A stretch of DNA of 64,000 bases from the NCBI GenBank assembly GCA_029237695.1, contig CM055271.1, positions 29,914,695 through 29,978,694 of the forward strand. Reading direction: 5' to 3'. Of the stretch, positions 46,612-58,779 are shown piece after piece (the first letter of the stretch is position 1; every line of letters begins with the position of its first letter). The translations under genes were made by a program, and so were the position numbers. The notes under the pieces were generated by a model. That model did not search any database and was not told the DNA's origin. It worked only from the letters and a program-made list of their open reading frames with translations. The DNA is from Conchocele bisecta. Taxonomy: Eukaryota; Mollusca; Bivalvia; Lucinida; Thyasiridae.

Positions 46612-46738
46612 CACATTGTTTTAAAATCACTCTTTTTATTAAATTTTCGACCACATGGTCTTTATCAAAATAGTATGAAAATGCATCGGCAGTCCTATGT
46701 CGAAAATTTAATAAAAAGAGTGACTTTAAAACAATGTG
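46612..46738. mobile_element. Palindromic MITE with CACATTGTTTTAAA ends
   Basis: The left arm CACATTGTTTTAAAATCACT continues with CTTTTTATTAAATTTTCGAC. It is mirrored by GTCGAAAATTTAATAAAAAG and AGTGACTTTAAAACAATGTG. Total length is 127 bp. Confidence 0.8.
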
Positions 46739-46871
46739 ATATCATTTAAGTTTCAGTTGTGTATATATCGAGTCCATTTACCGTGTCTTGGGCGTTATTT
46801 TGCTGATTTTGTAAACAATACTGAGTGGTGTAGACCCGGATCACACGGCAACGACGATTGTATGCTGACTA

Positions 46872-47020
46872 TATAGAGAATAGTAGGTTAGTGCCGTGAA
46901 TGGGAAAACATATATGGTAAGGCTTAGGAAACTGGATGGGCGAGGCTCTGCCGAGCACATCCCGTTTCCGTGCCGCGCCAGATATTTTTTCCCATTCACG
47001 GCACTAACCTACTATTCTAT
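46872..47020. mobile_element. MITE with ATAGAGAATAGTAGGTTAGT inverted repeats
   Basis: The left arm continues GCCGTGAATGGGAAAA. The right arm is its reverse complement ending ACCTACTATTCTAT. It directly abuts the TTATCCCGTCAACAC element at 47021, the same order as in the copy at 50601-50996, so the two may form one compound element. Confidence 0.75.
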
Positions 47021-47236
47021 TTATCCCGTCAACACCTACAAATGGCTTTAAAATGCAAAAAAAATAACCCCAGCCACCGCACTTATTCATACGCAGTGAT
47101 TAGGACGTATTGACAGAATATCTAAAATGTTTCACGGCACCGTGTTTCACGGCACATACACACCGTGTTGACAGAATATCTAAAATGTTTCACGGCACCG
47201 TGTTTCACGGCACATACACACCGTGTTGACGGGATA
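47021..47236. mobile_element. MITE with TTATCCCGTCAACAC inverted repeats
   Basis: TTATCCCGTCAACAC (47021-47035) is mirrored by GTGTTGACGGGATA (47223-47236). Inside is a tandem duplication of about 62 bp containing ATGTTTCACGGCACCGTGTT and TCACGGCACATACACACCGT. Related copies lie at 50877-50996 and 4992-5073. Confidence 0.75.
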
Positions 47237-47683
47237 CACAGTAGTTTCTTGTTTGTTGTGTATACTTATGTCGAGTACATTTACCGTGTCATGAATGTTA
47301 TGTTGCTGATTTTGATAACAATACTGAGTGGTGTAGACCCAGATTCGACTGCAACACCGGTTGTATTCTGATCTGATTCTACTCTAGTTTCATGCGTGTA
47401 TATATCGACTAAATTGCCTGTTTCATGAGCCTTATACTACTGTTGACTTTGTCCAAAATAGTGACACCCGCTTCCGTGTCCATTCTTACCTGCTTCTACA
47501 AGTAGAAAAATATAACTACAATAGCCTTCGGTTATATATACATGTAGTTTACATTATGCAATGTTTGATACATACTAACAATACTTATATAAACATTTTA
47601 TCATATAATATATATCGAACATATCCTGAGCGTTATTTTGTTGAATTTGTAGAAAATAATGAAAGTTGTAGATCCAGATCAAG

Positions 47684-47950
47684 GGCCTATTTCTTCAACA
47701 TTGCAAAGTAGACTTTTCTAGCAAAGTATACTTTGAGGGAGAAATTTTCAATTTTAGGATAAATTATTTAATTTTTATTATACTGAATTTATTACATTAT
47801 CACAGCCAATTTGGCTGTGATAATGTAATAAATTCAGTATAATAATTCTGCATGCTTTTAATCATGAAATATATGCAGTCGTTAGTTCTATACGAAATAA
47901 TGCATTTCAGGAAAAATAAATGATTACTCCCTCAAAGTATACTTTGGTGT
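47684..47950. mobile_element. TAGCCTATTTCACC MITE family, copy with perfect centre
   Basis: The centre ATTACATTATCACAGCC / GGCTGTGATAATGTAAT is perfectly palindromic. The left end is slightly diverged (GGGCCTATTTCTTCAACATT) and the right end stops early at AAAGTATACTTTGG. Confidence 0.78.
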
Positions 47951-48060
47951 AGTATAGACCAGGTACCAGGTCAGGTTATTCGAATTTCAGTGCTGAATGT
48001 TTATATATTTTTCGATATAAATATTCCGTTCTGATTGTGGGACCCCCACCCAATACAGCA

Positions 48061-50600
48061 GGTTTAAGTTACTTGATGTTATCTTGGGACATGTTCTTCC
48101 GTCAAACAATATTGGCTAAAGGTGAAAAATGACACCTTGAAAAATCAGACTTTTCCCTTAAGGACGGTTTAAAATAGCCGATTTTTTTAGGGCGGCGGGT
48201 GAAAATCACCGCCTCTCACAATCAGTTAAGGAGGCTCTTGCGACAAATATTGTAAAATACTCGCAAATGAAATACAAATCGCGCGCCACAATAAAAATGC
48301 AGTAACCGCACAAGATGAGTATATTTAATGTTTTACTAAGTTACCCCACCCACCTACTTTTGACCAGAAATTTCAACACGACTGAATTTGTTGGAATTGA
48401 TTTCATGTAAATATGAGGCACACGTGCTTTGTTATGACTTTTTCTATCCCTTGTAACACGACACCATTGTGTGCCGAAATGGGACACTGTTTAGGTCGGG
48501 AAGAAGATAGGGGGGTAACTGGGTAGAACCTGGCACCGGTGATGCAGTGCAAAACGGATCCTAGGTAGAACCAATCCATCCCTGGCGGCACTCGGCACAC
48601 AAGTTAGTGCCATATAGTCGGTAAAAACACGTGCTATTTTCGTCCACAGAGTTGCCATATCCAGACAGCTCCAAGGCAGGCCGGTGCCAGAAGCAGGCAA
48701 TGGCAGGCAAGGGCAAGGGCAGGCAGACAATTCGGATGAGCTTGAGCTAACTTGCTGTTTTGGTTAGACTTGTTATGTATGGCTTACTTTCATAAGAAAT
48801 TAGGATAACGGAGTTGCCTGGACACCCTGGCCTAGCGTGGCAGGGACATGAACATCTCGGCTACCCGATAATAATACTGCTACTACTAATAATAATATGT
48901 TGATGGTATATATATGTCACCCATGTGTATATTCAATCCAGAACCCGGCAATGGCCGCGGGATACACACAGATAGGTCAATCCACCCGGCTTGTCCGCTT
49001 TATCGGCAGCCAGGCAGAGCCACTCGGGTGTCACCACAAACCAGTCCGAGTCCCAGAAGGGCTACACGCATGGGTTGTGTTCTATAAGTGGCAGTCGGAT
49101 GCACCAAGTAGTGCCACAATCACAAGGTGCCACAATCAACCACCCAGAACACGGAGATAAGGCTAAGAAACAGTCGCATTTTTCGCCACATTTGTTCATA
49201 TTTTCTGTCTAGGCAACCGTATCAATACATGTTTTATGTACCATGTAAGTTAGTTGAGTACTACCCACATGTATTTTCATATGTGTGACATTGTCATCAG
49301 ATTCGTTCTCTTGCGAATCTATCATATGTTATCATATGTTTAACATGTAAAGGACTCAGACTGTATGCTGTTTAATATATTATGAATTGCGTATGTTTAA
49401 CTGGGCTCACCGATAGCCGCAGCCTGGCCCGACCAACAAATATGTTCTCAGTCTATTGGCCTTGAGATTGGGCATGAAAGCCGCATGGATATAATGAAAA
49501 TATGGATGATGATAAAGAGTAAAAAGCAAAGGCAGTTTCAAGTCAATCTGACTTAGGTTGCAGATATAATGGGTACCCGAAAACTTACGGACGGACTAAC
49601 GGAAAGCCAAGTTACATATTGCGCCGGTCGGTAAAGTAGCGTGTAACATATTTATGTTTTGTGTAGATCCTGATCATCAGTTATAATCGTGTAATGGTTC
49701 GACAGGTAACAACGTGTTGTTCAGGGAAATAAACAGCGTCATGTGGTTGAATTGTGAACGGTGTATGCTCTTATCAGAGTCTCATATCCCAGCCCGTGAC
49801 CAATATAACACTTAAATGTCGTTATCGGCATCACACTTACACATAAACCAGTATAACATGATGTATTTTAATTAAAATAAGACGGGACGTTCAACGTATG
49901 AGTTACCGAGGAGCTGGGGCTGTTACAGACGGGATCTTCTGCATTTATTATATTACATGTGAAGATACTTTGCCAACCTATACATCAAATAGAAATGGCA
50001 ATATGCTTCACGGCGGCCATTTTAAAATGTAAAATTACTGAATTGCATGGGTTATTGCTTATTTGGTTTTATTATCACTATCATGTTTACCATTTTGAAA
50101 CAAAATATGACTAAACTGACTTTCCATATTTCTCCGCTCATAATTGATAGTTTTAGGAAAAAAATATCTGCCGAAACTGCACAAGTAATGAGCTGTAGTC
50201 AAGTGATTTAATGCTGGTTCTGTCATTTTCAGGCATGGTGATCATCCTGGAATTGGCGGCCATCTTGGTTTTTGAAAACCTACACCAGACTACTTTTTAT
50301 TTTCCTGCAACATACAGGTGCAGAAAAATACGAAAGTTTGCTTTCAACACGAATAGTTTGCAGAAAAGTTACATTCTGGTCGACATTATAAATATTTGTA
50401 CTTTCTTGCTAATTTAACGGTTGTCATGGAGATCAGCAAGAAAACGATACTCGGCCGCGATTTTCGCATTTTCAACACGCAGATTTAACACGCAGATTCG
50501 AATTCTACGATGAATTTCAATAGACATATTTCATAAAGTTCTACTCCGGGTAGGGGTAGGTAAACTATTTTAGCCTAGCTCCAAAGCAGTAGCAGCGGTG
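48061..50600. other. Intergenic, no gene recognised
   Basis: Frames here are short and without family features. A GGCAGGCAAGGGCAAGGGCA purine-rich stretch lies near 48695-48725. GGCGGCCAT-type motifs like those of the TTAA element occur near 50013 and 50257, suggesting an old relative. Confidence 0.5.
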
Positions 50601-50996
50601 ATATAGAGAATAGTAGGTTAGTGCCGTGAATGGGAAAAAATATCTGGCAAGGCTCAGGAATTTCTTTATTTCGCATTAGAAGTATATGTTGTGACCTCTC
50701 ATTTGAACCGTCTCGCCGAGACGGTTCAAATGAGTGGTCACAACATATACTTTGGTTCAGAAATAAGGAAAATAGATAGAGAATAGTAGGTTAGTGCCGT
50801 GAATGGGAAACAATATCTGGCAAGGCTCCGTGCCACGCCAGATATTTTTTCCCATTCATGGCACTAACCTACTATTCTATTTATCCCGTCAACACCTACA
50901 AATGGCTGTAAAATGCAAAACTAGTATTGACTGGATATCAAAAATGTTTCACGGCACCGTGTTTCACGGCACATACACACTGTGTTGACGGGATAA
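50601..50996. mobile_element. Compound MITE with a second palindrome inserted
   Basis: The left arm ATAGAGAATAGTAGGTTAGT appears at 50603 and again near 50776. The right arm ends near 50878, followed by the TTATCCCGTCAACAC unit to GTTGACGGGATAAA near 50996. Between the two left-arm copies lies the separate palindrome 50662-50771. Confidence 0.72.
50662..50771. mobile_element. Near-perfect palindrome nested in another MITE
   Basis: AGTATATGTTGTGACC and CTCATTTGAACCGTCTCG are mirrored by CGAGACGGTTCAAATGAG and GGTCACAACATATACT around 50715. The flanks belong to the ATAGAGAATAGTAGG element. Confidence 0.8.
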
Positions 50997-52005
50997 AGCA
51001 CGTTGTACGGTGTGATGTAGTTAATATTAAGTGTTGCATAAAATGTACTTTCAAAGTGTAAGAAATATAATAAATATAATAATATAGTGTAAGAAATATA
51101 CAAATGAGTCCGCTACAAAACCATGCTGGTTTATACGTAGAGCTTCAATTAATGCGCCTTGTCTTATGCAATACATGTAATGTAACATTTGTGTTGATCT
51201 AATATGATATTTATTAAACTCGTTGACTGATTTCATAGCCGCGTTTCTTATGAAATCAGTAAACTCTTTTAATAAATATCGTATTAAATCGTCACTCATG
51301 CAAGCTCCTCTATTTATACTCGAAGACGCTGTCGTGGGCATTGTTTTTCCGTCACCTGTGCTCTGGGTCAACGTGTATGTGCCACATGCAAGGTACGATG
51401 GCGCGTATCACTGGTGCTGCATTCCGCGCCGGCGTAAACTGCTTCACGTCGACATATGCGCCGGAATCTGAACGAATTTCCATTCATCCCATAAGCACAT
51501 GTTCATCTAGTAACCGGCACGACGGTTACTAGACTCAAACTTCGTTTATACGATACGAGTGGCATCTCTTCAGGAAACCGGTGAATTTTTCGACCTGAAA
51601 CAGTTTACCCGGCGAGGAGTTCATCACCAGTGAATATGCTCGGTCCGGTGGGCCGTTTCACTAAACTTCGTACGACTAAAATGTTCGAAAGTGCAGATTT
51701 AGAATAGTCTGTACATTTAAATTGAGGGATCTACATTTATTGAGCATAGGCTGCACATGCAGCAGCGTATGCTCAATACATTTAAATCCAATAATTGTTT
51801 ACAAGAAAACATTGTTAATTAGAAATCATAATTTTGCACTTACTAACATTTTAGTTGTACGACGTTTAATGAAACGGCCCCCTGATTGCTGTTTGATCAA
51901 TACCGAAGACCGGCTCTGGGTGGTCTCTTAGTGCAAGCCTTGTAAAGATGGCTTCACCGTATTATATTTACACAGGCCATACATTCAAAATGGCAACACC
52001 CATTC
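50997..52005. other. Intergenic, no gene recognised
   Basis: An imperfect inverted repeat is seen near 51205-51300: TATTTATTAAACTCGTTGAC, ATTTCATAGCC and GCGTTTCTTATGAAAT, then AAACTCTTTTAATAAATA. No protein family was recognised. Confidence 0.45.
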
Positions 52006-52074
52006 TATGGAAGGGGATATCCGCCACTACATTGCATGCTGCTTCATGACAATGCAGTCGACCATTGTTACATG
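52006..52074 (+). repeat. Inverted-repeat arm left of the LINE
   Basis: TATGGAAGGGGATATCCGCC through GACCATTGTTACATG is mirrored with few mismatches by 58074-58142. The two arms bracket the LINE and a further palindrome. Confidence 0.8.
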
Positions 52075-52557
52075 GGAGATGTTTATTCAAAATACAACAC
52101 TTTAAGCCATATGGCCCATGAAGCAATACGAAAATGGCATGCTATAAATCGAAACATCAAAGTGACAAAGACAACAGCAGGACTGGTGTAAATATAAGTA
52201 GAAAGTCGTTTAAGTGTATTACCCGTGGTGGAATGCAACAATTGTGCTGGGGATTCAGAATGGCATTATAATCATGCTGAATTTACTGCACAACTACATC
52301 TTACATAATACCACAGACAAAACAATTAAGTTCATTTCTTTCACATACAAAACGTCAGGCATATGACCACAATTATGTAATAACTATGTGTGACAATAAT
52401 TTGACCACTATTATCAGTATATACGTAAAATATCAAGCATATCGAGTTAAATGAGTATTCACGTATATTGTGGTAAATTATACTGTTTGGTATGTGTATA
52501 ATCACTAGATGCGTTGGGAGAAGATGATCTCAATTATGTAAATATAAATTCTCGTTT

Positions 52558-55500
52558 CTAATATTGAACGCCTAAATTTTTGACAGTTTTTGAATTTTCT
52601 GGTTTTATTAGTTCTATAAACTTAATCATGTTCGGTCTCCTCCAATAATAAGTATTTATATATGTTTTTCTAATATCTGTATACATGTTACAGTCTATAA
52701 TAAAGTGATATTCATCTTCTAAGCAATGGCATAATGTGCATTTTCTGTTTTCTATCGGAGTTCTATTCCATCTACCGGCTTCTACCTCTAGGCGGTGAGA
52801 TGATACTTTTAATCTCGAGAAAGCGTTACGAAATTTTGGTAGTGTGATGTCTTTCAAATAATACTGAAGTTTGAAGTCGCATACCTGGCGATAGAATAAT
52901 GCACGACTAGATTCGTTAAGACGTGTTTGCCATTCTTGTATATAGTTGTCAGTTAATCTTTGCTTGAACATTGATAAAAACGCATCTATATTGCCGACAC
53001 CCTGACTTATTTATTTTTTTTGATATATTTATGGGGTTCTGACTCAATAATTTTAAACCAATACTTAATAATTATCATATATCTTCTAATAACGAGTGGA
53101 GTTCTGCCAACTTCACCATAGACAAAATCGTTTTGAGTACATTTTTTCACCCCTAGTAAGTTTTTACAAAATTGCAAATGAACACGCTCAATTTGATTAC
53201 CCGTTACAAAACCCCAAATTTCAGATCCATAATTTAGAATGGGCTGAATTAATTTGTCAAATAATTGCAATCTGTGTATTACTGTAATATCAGTGAATTT
53301 GTATAAATATCTATTAAGCCTAAAACTAGATTTTTGAGCTTGGCCAGATAAAAGCGATTGTGTTGCCGTGAAAGATCCACCTGTAGTAAAAACTATACCG
53401 AGATATGTAAATTTATTCACTATTTCGATGATGGCGTTGTAATAGTACAATTCTAAGTTTCTTCGCAATGTTCGCCCTTTACGAAAAATGAGTATCTTAG
53501 TTTTTACAGTGTTGACCTTTAATTTCCATTTTATACAGTATGTGTGTAGTAAGTTCAGGCCAGTTTGCAGTCCACTTTCTGATTCAGCGAATATGACTAT
53601 ATCATCGGCATATAGAAGTATAACAAGTTTTAGCATACCAATATCAATTCCTTCCAAACCACCCGTTTCAAATTCCAAATCAAGATCATTCACGAACATG
53701 CTGAATAAAAATGGAGATAAACAATCACCTTGACGTACGCCTAATGTGCAAGAAAATTCATCGCTTAGCATTTTATTGTTCTTTACCCTCGATTTAACGT
53801 TACAGTACATGGATTTTATTACATTCAAAATTTTACCGCGAACTCCCATCTTTATTAATTTTAACCACAAATTGTCCCGCACTACATAATCAAAGGATTT
53901 TGAAAAATCTACGAAAGCACAATACAACTTTTTACCCGAGTTGATTATGTGCGAAATAAGACCATGTAAAATAAAAATGTTGTCTCTAGTACCCATTCCT
54001 TTCTGAACCCTGCTTGAGCTTCAACGTAGACATGATAATCTTCTGCCCATGCGGATAGCCTATTGTTTAATACCCGCGTGAATAATTTTCCCAGTGTACT
54101 CAAAAGTGTTATACCCCTATAATTTTCCACATTATTTACATTACCTTTTTTATGTAACGGGATAATATGACCTTCTGTCCACGAATCTGGAAAATAGCCT
54201 ATATCAAATATTTTATTAAATAGTGTAGTAATTATTGGTATTAAGACACGACTACCATGTATAAAGAAGTCATTCAAAACCATGTCCGGCCCTCCACTAC
54301 GACCCGCTTTTAATTGCCTAATAGCTGTATTTATCTCGTCACTAGTATTGATTGAGTCTAGTTCCGCGAACATTGTATGCAATTCATTATTTAAATATCT
54401 TTCATTGAAATGAATCACATCTTCATCAGGTGAAAAATATCGGTCAGATGGATTATTAACGGCTTTAAAATAGTTCGTGAACGTATCTAGTGAAATAGTA
54501 GATGTGCGGATGCCAACAGATTGCTTTAACATATTCCAGTACATTTTTGCATTTTTGACACGAGCTTGCTCTAATATTTTCGTTTTCTGTAGATCATGCT
54601 GAAATTTACATTTCCGAATTATCGATTTGTAGACTGATTTAACCATTTCCTGCCTATTTGATTCCGAGGTGCTGTTTCTATATATATTAAGTTTACGATA
54701 AAATGCGGTTTTCTTACTTTCACACTCATTATTAAACCATGTTTTATCACTAGAATTAACTGGTCGGCTTTGCGATTCAACAGAAGTAGATATATTCCGT
54801 TTGAAAGTTGAACAAACATCATCAAAAATATTTTCGAGACTATCTAGACACGAATTTACGTCTACATCGACACTACATTCGTGCATTCTATTTACAATAC
54901 ATGTAATTTATTGTGCATTTCATCACATATTTAAATTGTATAGGTACATATGCACTACCATTTGTATCTGGTTCACTGGTTAATGTATTACAATTCAGTG
55001 CGAATTTTATAGCACAGTGATCAGATAGGATATTCGGTCCACATACGTTAAACGATACAACATTATTAAACATATCAGGGGATGTAATGACATAATCAAT
55101 AACACTCCGTCCGTTGCTGCCAACATATGTGTACTCTCCGACGTCAGCGTCCGTACCAACACGGCCGTTTAATATACGTAAACCAGTCTGTTTGCACAGA
55201 GAAAGTAACGCAACGCCATTCTCATTGGGCCTAACGTTATCTTTTGAACATCGTGGCAAAGAATTATCAGCAACATAATCGTCGGGTAGTACACGAATGT
55301 GATCAACATTATCATATAATACAAAATCTGGATCATCAGCTGTACGCGCATTAAAATCGGCGCAAATCATGAAATTGCACTTACTGCTGGTTTTACTATC
55401 TATTTCTGTCATAAAATTTAATATTCTGTCGAAAATATTTGTCTGGACCATCGTCTGTCTACTCGAGCCTATTGGTAATACATAACACAAACACAAATAC

Positions 55501-55838
55501 AAGTCGTAATCTAGATTTAACAAATCCCCATTTAGTCTAAGCCATATTACATCGTCTTCATCTTTTTTAAACAGTATATCTGGTGTCATGTATACATCAC
55601 GAACATAAATAACGATACCTCCCGAGTCACGTTTACTGCCGGCCTTCTTTTCGGACCTGTTCAATTGAAAATGACTAAAACCATCAACATGTAAATCAAC
55701 GATATCATTGGCCCACGTTTCGGTCAACATAACTATGTGTGAATTATGAAAAATATCAGTTAATTCATCCGACTCGAGTTTATTCACGCGTTTGGTAACA
55801 AGTCCTTGAATATTTAATAATGTACAAGCAAACGGCAC
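52558..55838 (-). pseudogene. LINE ORF2 (endonuclease plus reverse transcriptase), frameshifted (copy D)
   Basis: This is the replication polyprotein of a non-LTR retrotransposon. 55838-54888 encodes an APE-type endonuclease with MLTETWAND, MICADFNAR and LSDHCAIKF. The next block, 54886-53945, holds the linker and first RT motifs (SGGPDMVLND, NYRGITLLSTLGKLF). 53996-53007 holds FVDFSKSFDYV, GVRQGDCLSPFLF and the catalytic YADD (53601-53612). 52971-52558 holds the C-terminal finger (CTLCHCLEDEYHF...C). Frame changes occur near 54890-54960, near 53990 and at a T-run near 53015. All catalytic boxes are still present, so decay is recent. It lies directly behind ORF1 on the same strand. Confidence 0.9.
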
Positions 55839-55850
55839 CTCCCGAATGTT

Positions 55851-57479
55851 CTAGTGCACAGGTTCGTTATCTGGTGGCGGGGTCTCACTCTGCACGCGTG
55901 GTCCGCGCTGACTACCTGATCTGTGATCACGATCACCGGTGGAGACTCCACTCGCCCGCGGAGTGCGTGCCTTAGACTGCGAACGTCGATTGGTAGTTCT
56001 CCTATTCGGCGATCGCGACGGCCTGTTCTGTACCCGTGAACTATCAGTTGCAGAGCCGTTGTGTGTATTGTCTTTGGATATAGGAGTACTGCGTGTTCTA
56101 TTCCTCGGAACGTTTACAGGGGCTGAAGATCGGAATATGGACGGCTGAGTGACAACAGTAGGGGTGGGCGGCTGTGACATGGTATCACTCACATCACCGT
56201 GTGTTGCCATCTGTCCGTTTGTTGTATCGCTGGTCGTTGGTAAGGGGGCCTTCTTGGGGAAAATTGATGTCGCCGCGTTCCGTGTTGATACATGCTTACT
56301 GAGAGGGCACGGTTGATCGCGTTTCGTTGACGGGATTTCACATCGTTTCATTGACGTCAAGTCCGCGTGTACTCCGTGATCACTTATCACAATAGGTCTC
56401 AGCGATGTGTCATGTGATACATGCTGACTATGTCGTGGATCACGTGGGTGAGTGAATTGGGAGACACTTGTCAATACACGTTGTCTCTCCTCCGCGTGTG
56501 TACTTGGATGGAGGATTTGGGTCTGCTCTGGGCTGTTGCGCACTCCTTCGGTACTATGATTAGTATGGCTCTCGTCGTAGTGCACGTGGCTAAAGCTGCG
56601 ATCCCTAGATTCCCTCATCACTTCAATCCATTGTGGAAATTCGTCGTACACGACTGTACCATTGACGACTACTTTCGCCGGAAATTGAATTTTAACGTCT
56701 GCACCAGACTGTCTGCCTTCCTCTCTCGATGCCTTAAATTTGGGCCATAAGCGCTTTCTAGCGTCAATGATTTCCCGTGGGTAGTCCCGGTCTATGAAAT
56801 ATGGCGTATCTTTCAAACTGCCCACCTTATTCATAATGCGCGTTGTCTCATGATAGTCACGCAAACAAATTATAATGTCTCGTTTTGTGGGGTCTCTGCG
56901 GTTGTATGAGCCAAACAAGTGTGCTCGCTCCAAGTACACATCGTTACCGTCGATATCGAGCATTGTTTCCAGGAAACCACGCACCAAGTCAAAACAATTG
57001 TCACCCCTTCTATATAAAATGTTTCTGAAGATCAGGTTATTTCTCCTAGACCGGGCCTCCAAATCGATGGACTTGTATGATAGGAGCCTTAACATGTCAA
57101 TGTTTTTATTTGTGGTCGAATACGCTCGTTTTACATTCTGACAAAGTTTGCTCTGATTTTCAAATAATAAATCAATACCTTTCTGCATCGTTGTTTGGCT
57201 GTCTATGACACTCTGGATCTCTCCAAATATCACATTCAGTTTTTCATCGACAGTCCGCTCAGCAAACGATTGTTTATCACACGGGCTGAGGTGTGCACAT
57301 TTACGTTTATTCCGTACGATCTGAAAACCGACGCCATTTTCTGGGTCATTATGTAGGTCACCAATTGGAGCGAATTGGTTTTCTGTGAGTACTGAATAGT
57401 CCATTGCCGTAGCCATATTTCGAAAGACGTTATTATTCCACAAACTATAAACCACAATATACACGTAAATTAGCACCAA
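55851..57479 (-). CDS. LINE ORF1 protein, 542 aa, intact frame (copy D)
   Basis: The frame is uninterrupted and ends 12 bp before the ORF2 region, the usual ORF1-ORF2 order. It has an N-terminal segment, a helical region (about residues 68-120), and then a block LEARSRRNNLIFRNI. The latter resembles the RRM and C-terminal domains of L1-type ORF1 RNA-binding proteins (about 133-280, including RDIIICLRDYHETTRI and FPAKVVVNG). A long Ser/Thr/Arg/Pro-rich basic tail follows. The true start may be the ATG at 57416 (MATAMDYS), because the first 21 residues are hydrophobic and atypical. Its role is nucleic-acid chaperoning in the retrotransposon RNP. Confidence 0.8.
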   Translation of the reverse strand: MVLIYVYIVVYSLWNNNVFRNMATAMDYSVLTENQFAPIGDLHNDPENGVGFQIVRNKRKCAHLSPCDKQSFAERTVDEKLNVIFGEIQSVIDSQTTMQKGIDLLFENQSKLCQNVKRAYSTTNKNIDMLRLLSYKSIDLEARSRRNNLIFRNILYRRGDNCFDLVRGFLETMLDIDGNDVYLERAHLFGSYNRRDPTKRDIIICLRDYHETTRIMNKVGSLKDTPYFIDRDYPREIIDARKRLWPKFKASREEGRQSGADVKIQFPAKVVVNGTVVYDEFPQWIEVMRESRDRSFSHVHYDESHTNHSTEGVRNSPEQTQILHPSTHAEERQRVLTSVSQFTHPRDPRHSQHVSHDTSLRPIVISDHGVHADLTSMKRCEIPSTKRDQPCPLSKHVSTRNAATSIFPKKAPLPTTSDTTNGQMATHGDVSDTMSQPPTPTVVTQPSIFRSSAPVNVPRNRTRSTPISKDNTHNGSATDSSRVQNRPSRSPNRRTTNRRSQSKARTPRASGVSTGDRDHRSGSQRGPRVQSETPPPDNEPVH

Positions 57480-57570
57480 TGTTTGTATCCATTTAATTTA
57501 TATTTCCAAATTTTCACTTTTAGTTTAGCGCGAAAATAACACCTGCCGCCATCTTTGCCACGTGATATAT

Positions 57571-58078
57571 ATGTCATCCTGCACTGCGGCTACTCGTTAC
57601 TGCTTAATGACAACTCCATCGTGCATTATTACATTTCACATTGCATACCTCGATTGGCTATTTGACATTGTTACATGTCATCCTACATCTTGGCTATACA
57701 ATACTGCTTAATGACAATTCCATCTTGCATTATTACATTGCATATTGCACAGGTATTGGCCATATTGGGCCATTCTGCGTGTTTGCATGCGTCATTCAGC
57801 GGAATCCATATAGTCATATACGCATCCCAGCAAGCAGTAAGCAGAATGACACATGGCAGAATATGGCATGTAACAATGTGAACTAGCCAATCGATGTATG
57901 CAATATGCAATGTAATAATGCAAGATGGAGTTGTCATTAAGCAGTATTGTATAGCCAAGATGCAGGATGACATGTAACAATGTCAACTAGCCAATCGATG
58001 TATGCAATATGCAATGTAATAATGCACGATGGAGTTGTCATTAAGCAGTAACGAGTAGCCGCAGTGCATGATGACATG
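57571..58078. mobile_element. Imperfect palindromic element with CTGCTTAATGACAA repeats
   Basis: The segment TACTGCTTAATGACAACTCC with GCATTATTACATT, and a second copy about 105 bp later, are mirrored on the right by AATGTAATAATGCA and GTCATTAAGCAGTA (near 57910 and 58018). The outer ends CGGCTACTCGTTACTGC and GCAGTAACGAGTAGCCG match exactly. Short frames here are palindrome translations. Confidence 0.75.
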
Positions 58079-58142
58079 TAACAATGGTCGACTGCATTGT
58101 CACGAAGCAGCATGCAATGTAGTGGCGGATATCCCCTTCCAT
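58074..58142 (-). repeat. Inverted-repeat arm right of the LINE
   Basis: This is the reverse-complement partner of 52006-52074 (CATGTAACAATGGTCGACTG through GGCGGATATCCCCTTCCATA). Confidence 0.8.
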
Positions 58143-58155
58143 ACCATTCAACGTA

Positions 58156-58600
58156 TTGCGTTTAAATCCCAGTACGTTACATTCTCATGATCTACTAGAT
58201 CTTATGGGTTTTGCGACCTGTATAGATCCAGATCAGACTGTGCATCCGCACAGTCTGATCAGGATCTGCAGTGTTCGCCATTCCATCAATGAAACATATG
58301 TGATGCTGCTAGCAAGCAATATAGACCGCTGTCAGGCTCATGCAGTGCTCATGAGATACACTGGCCACAAAGCATATAAGCCCCGTGACTGGAGAAATGG
58401 GGGTTATCGGATTTGTGACAGGTGTAGCTCCCGATCAAATAACAAACTCATGTTGCCTGAAAACGATCTGCATTACTTGTTAGAAGCATACCGGGAGTTT
58501 CATTGGCGGAATGGCGAACAGTGCAGATCCTGATCAGACTGTTCGGATGCAATGTATATGCTGATCTGGATCTACATACATGATCTAGTAGCGTTGTGAC
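58156..58600. repeat. Dispersed repeat with ATCTGGATCTACA and GACTGGAGAAATGG blocks
   Basis: It contains CAGATCAGACTGTGCATCCG with its partial inverse CGCACAGTCTGATCAGGATC, and blocks shared with 40805-41055 and 62320-62560. It is probably an old MITE family. Confidence 0.6.
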
Positions 58601-58779
58601 ACTGAATTATGCTGAGAAAACAATATGTTGACAATCATGTAAGAAGATCCTCGTCATCTGAAAGCTTGCTAAAAATCATAATCCCGAAATGCAAATTCTG
58701 ATATTCTTTAAATACTAAAACAAGAACGCCGCCAACGGCATGTATCCCAATGGCTGTGGTGGTTGGATCATAAATATGC

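Noticed and set aside
57641..58533. Short Cys/His-rich frames
   Set aside because: The same peptides recur in mirrored positions because of the palindrome and dispersed repeat.
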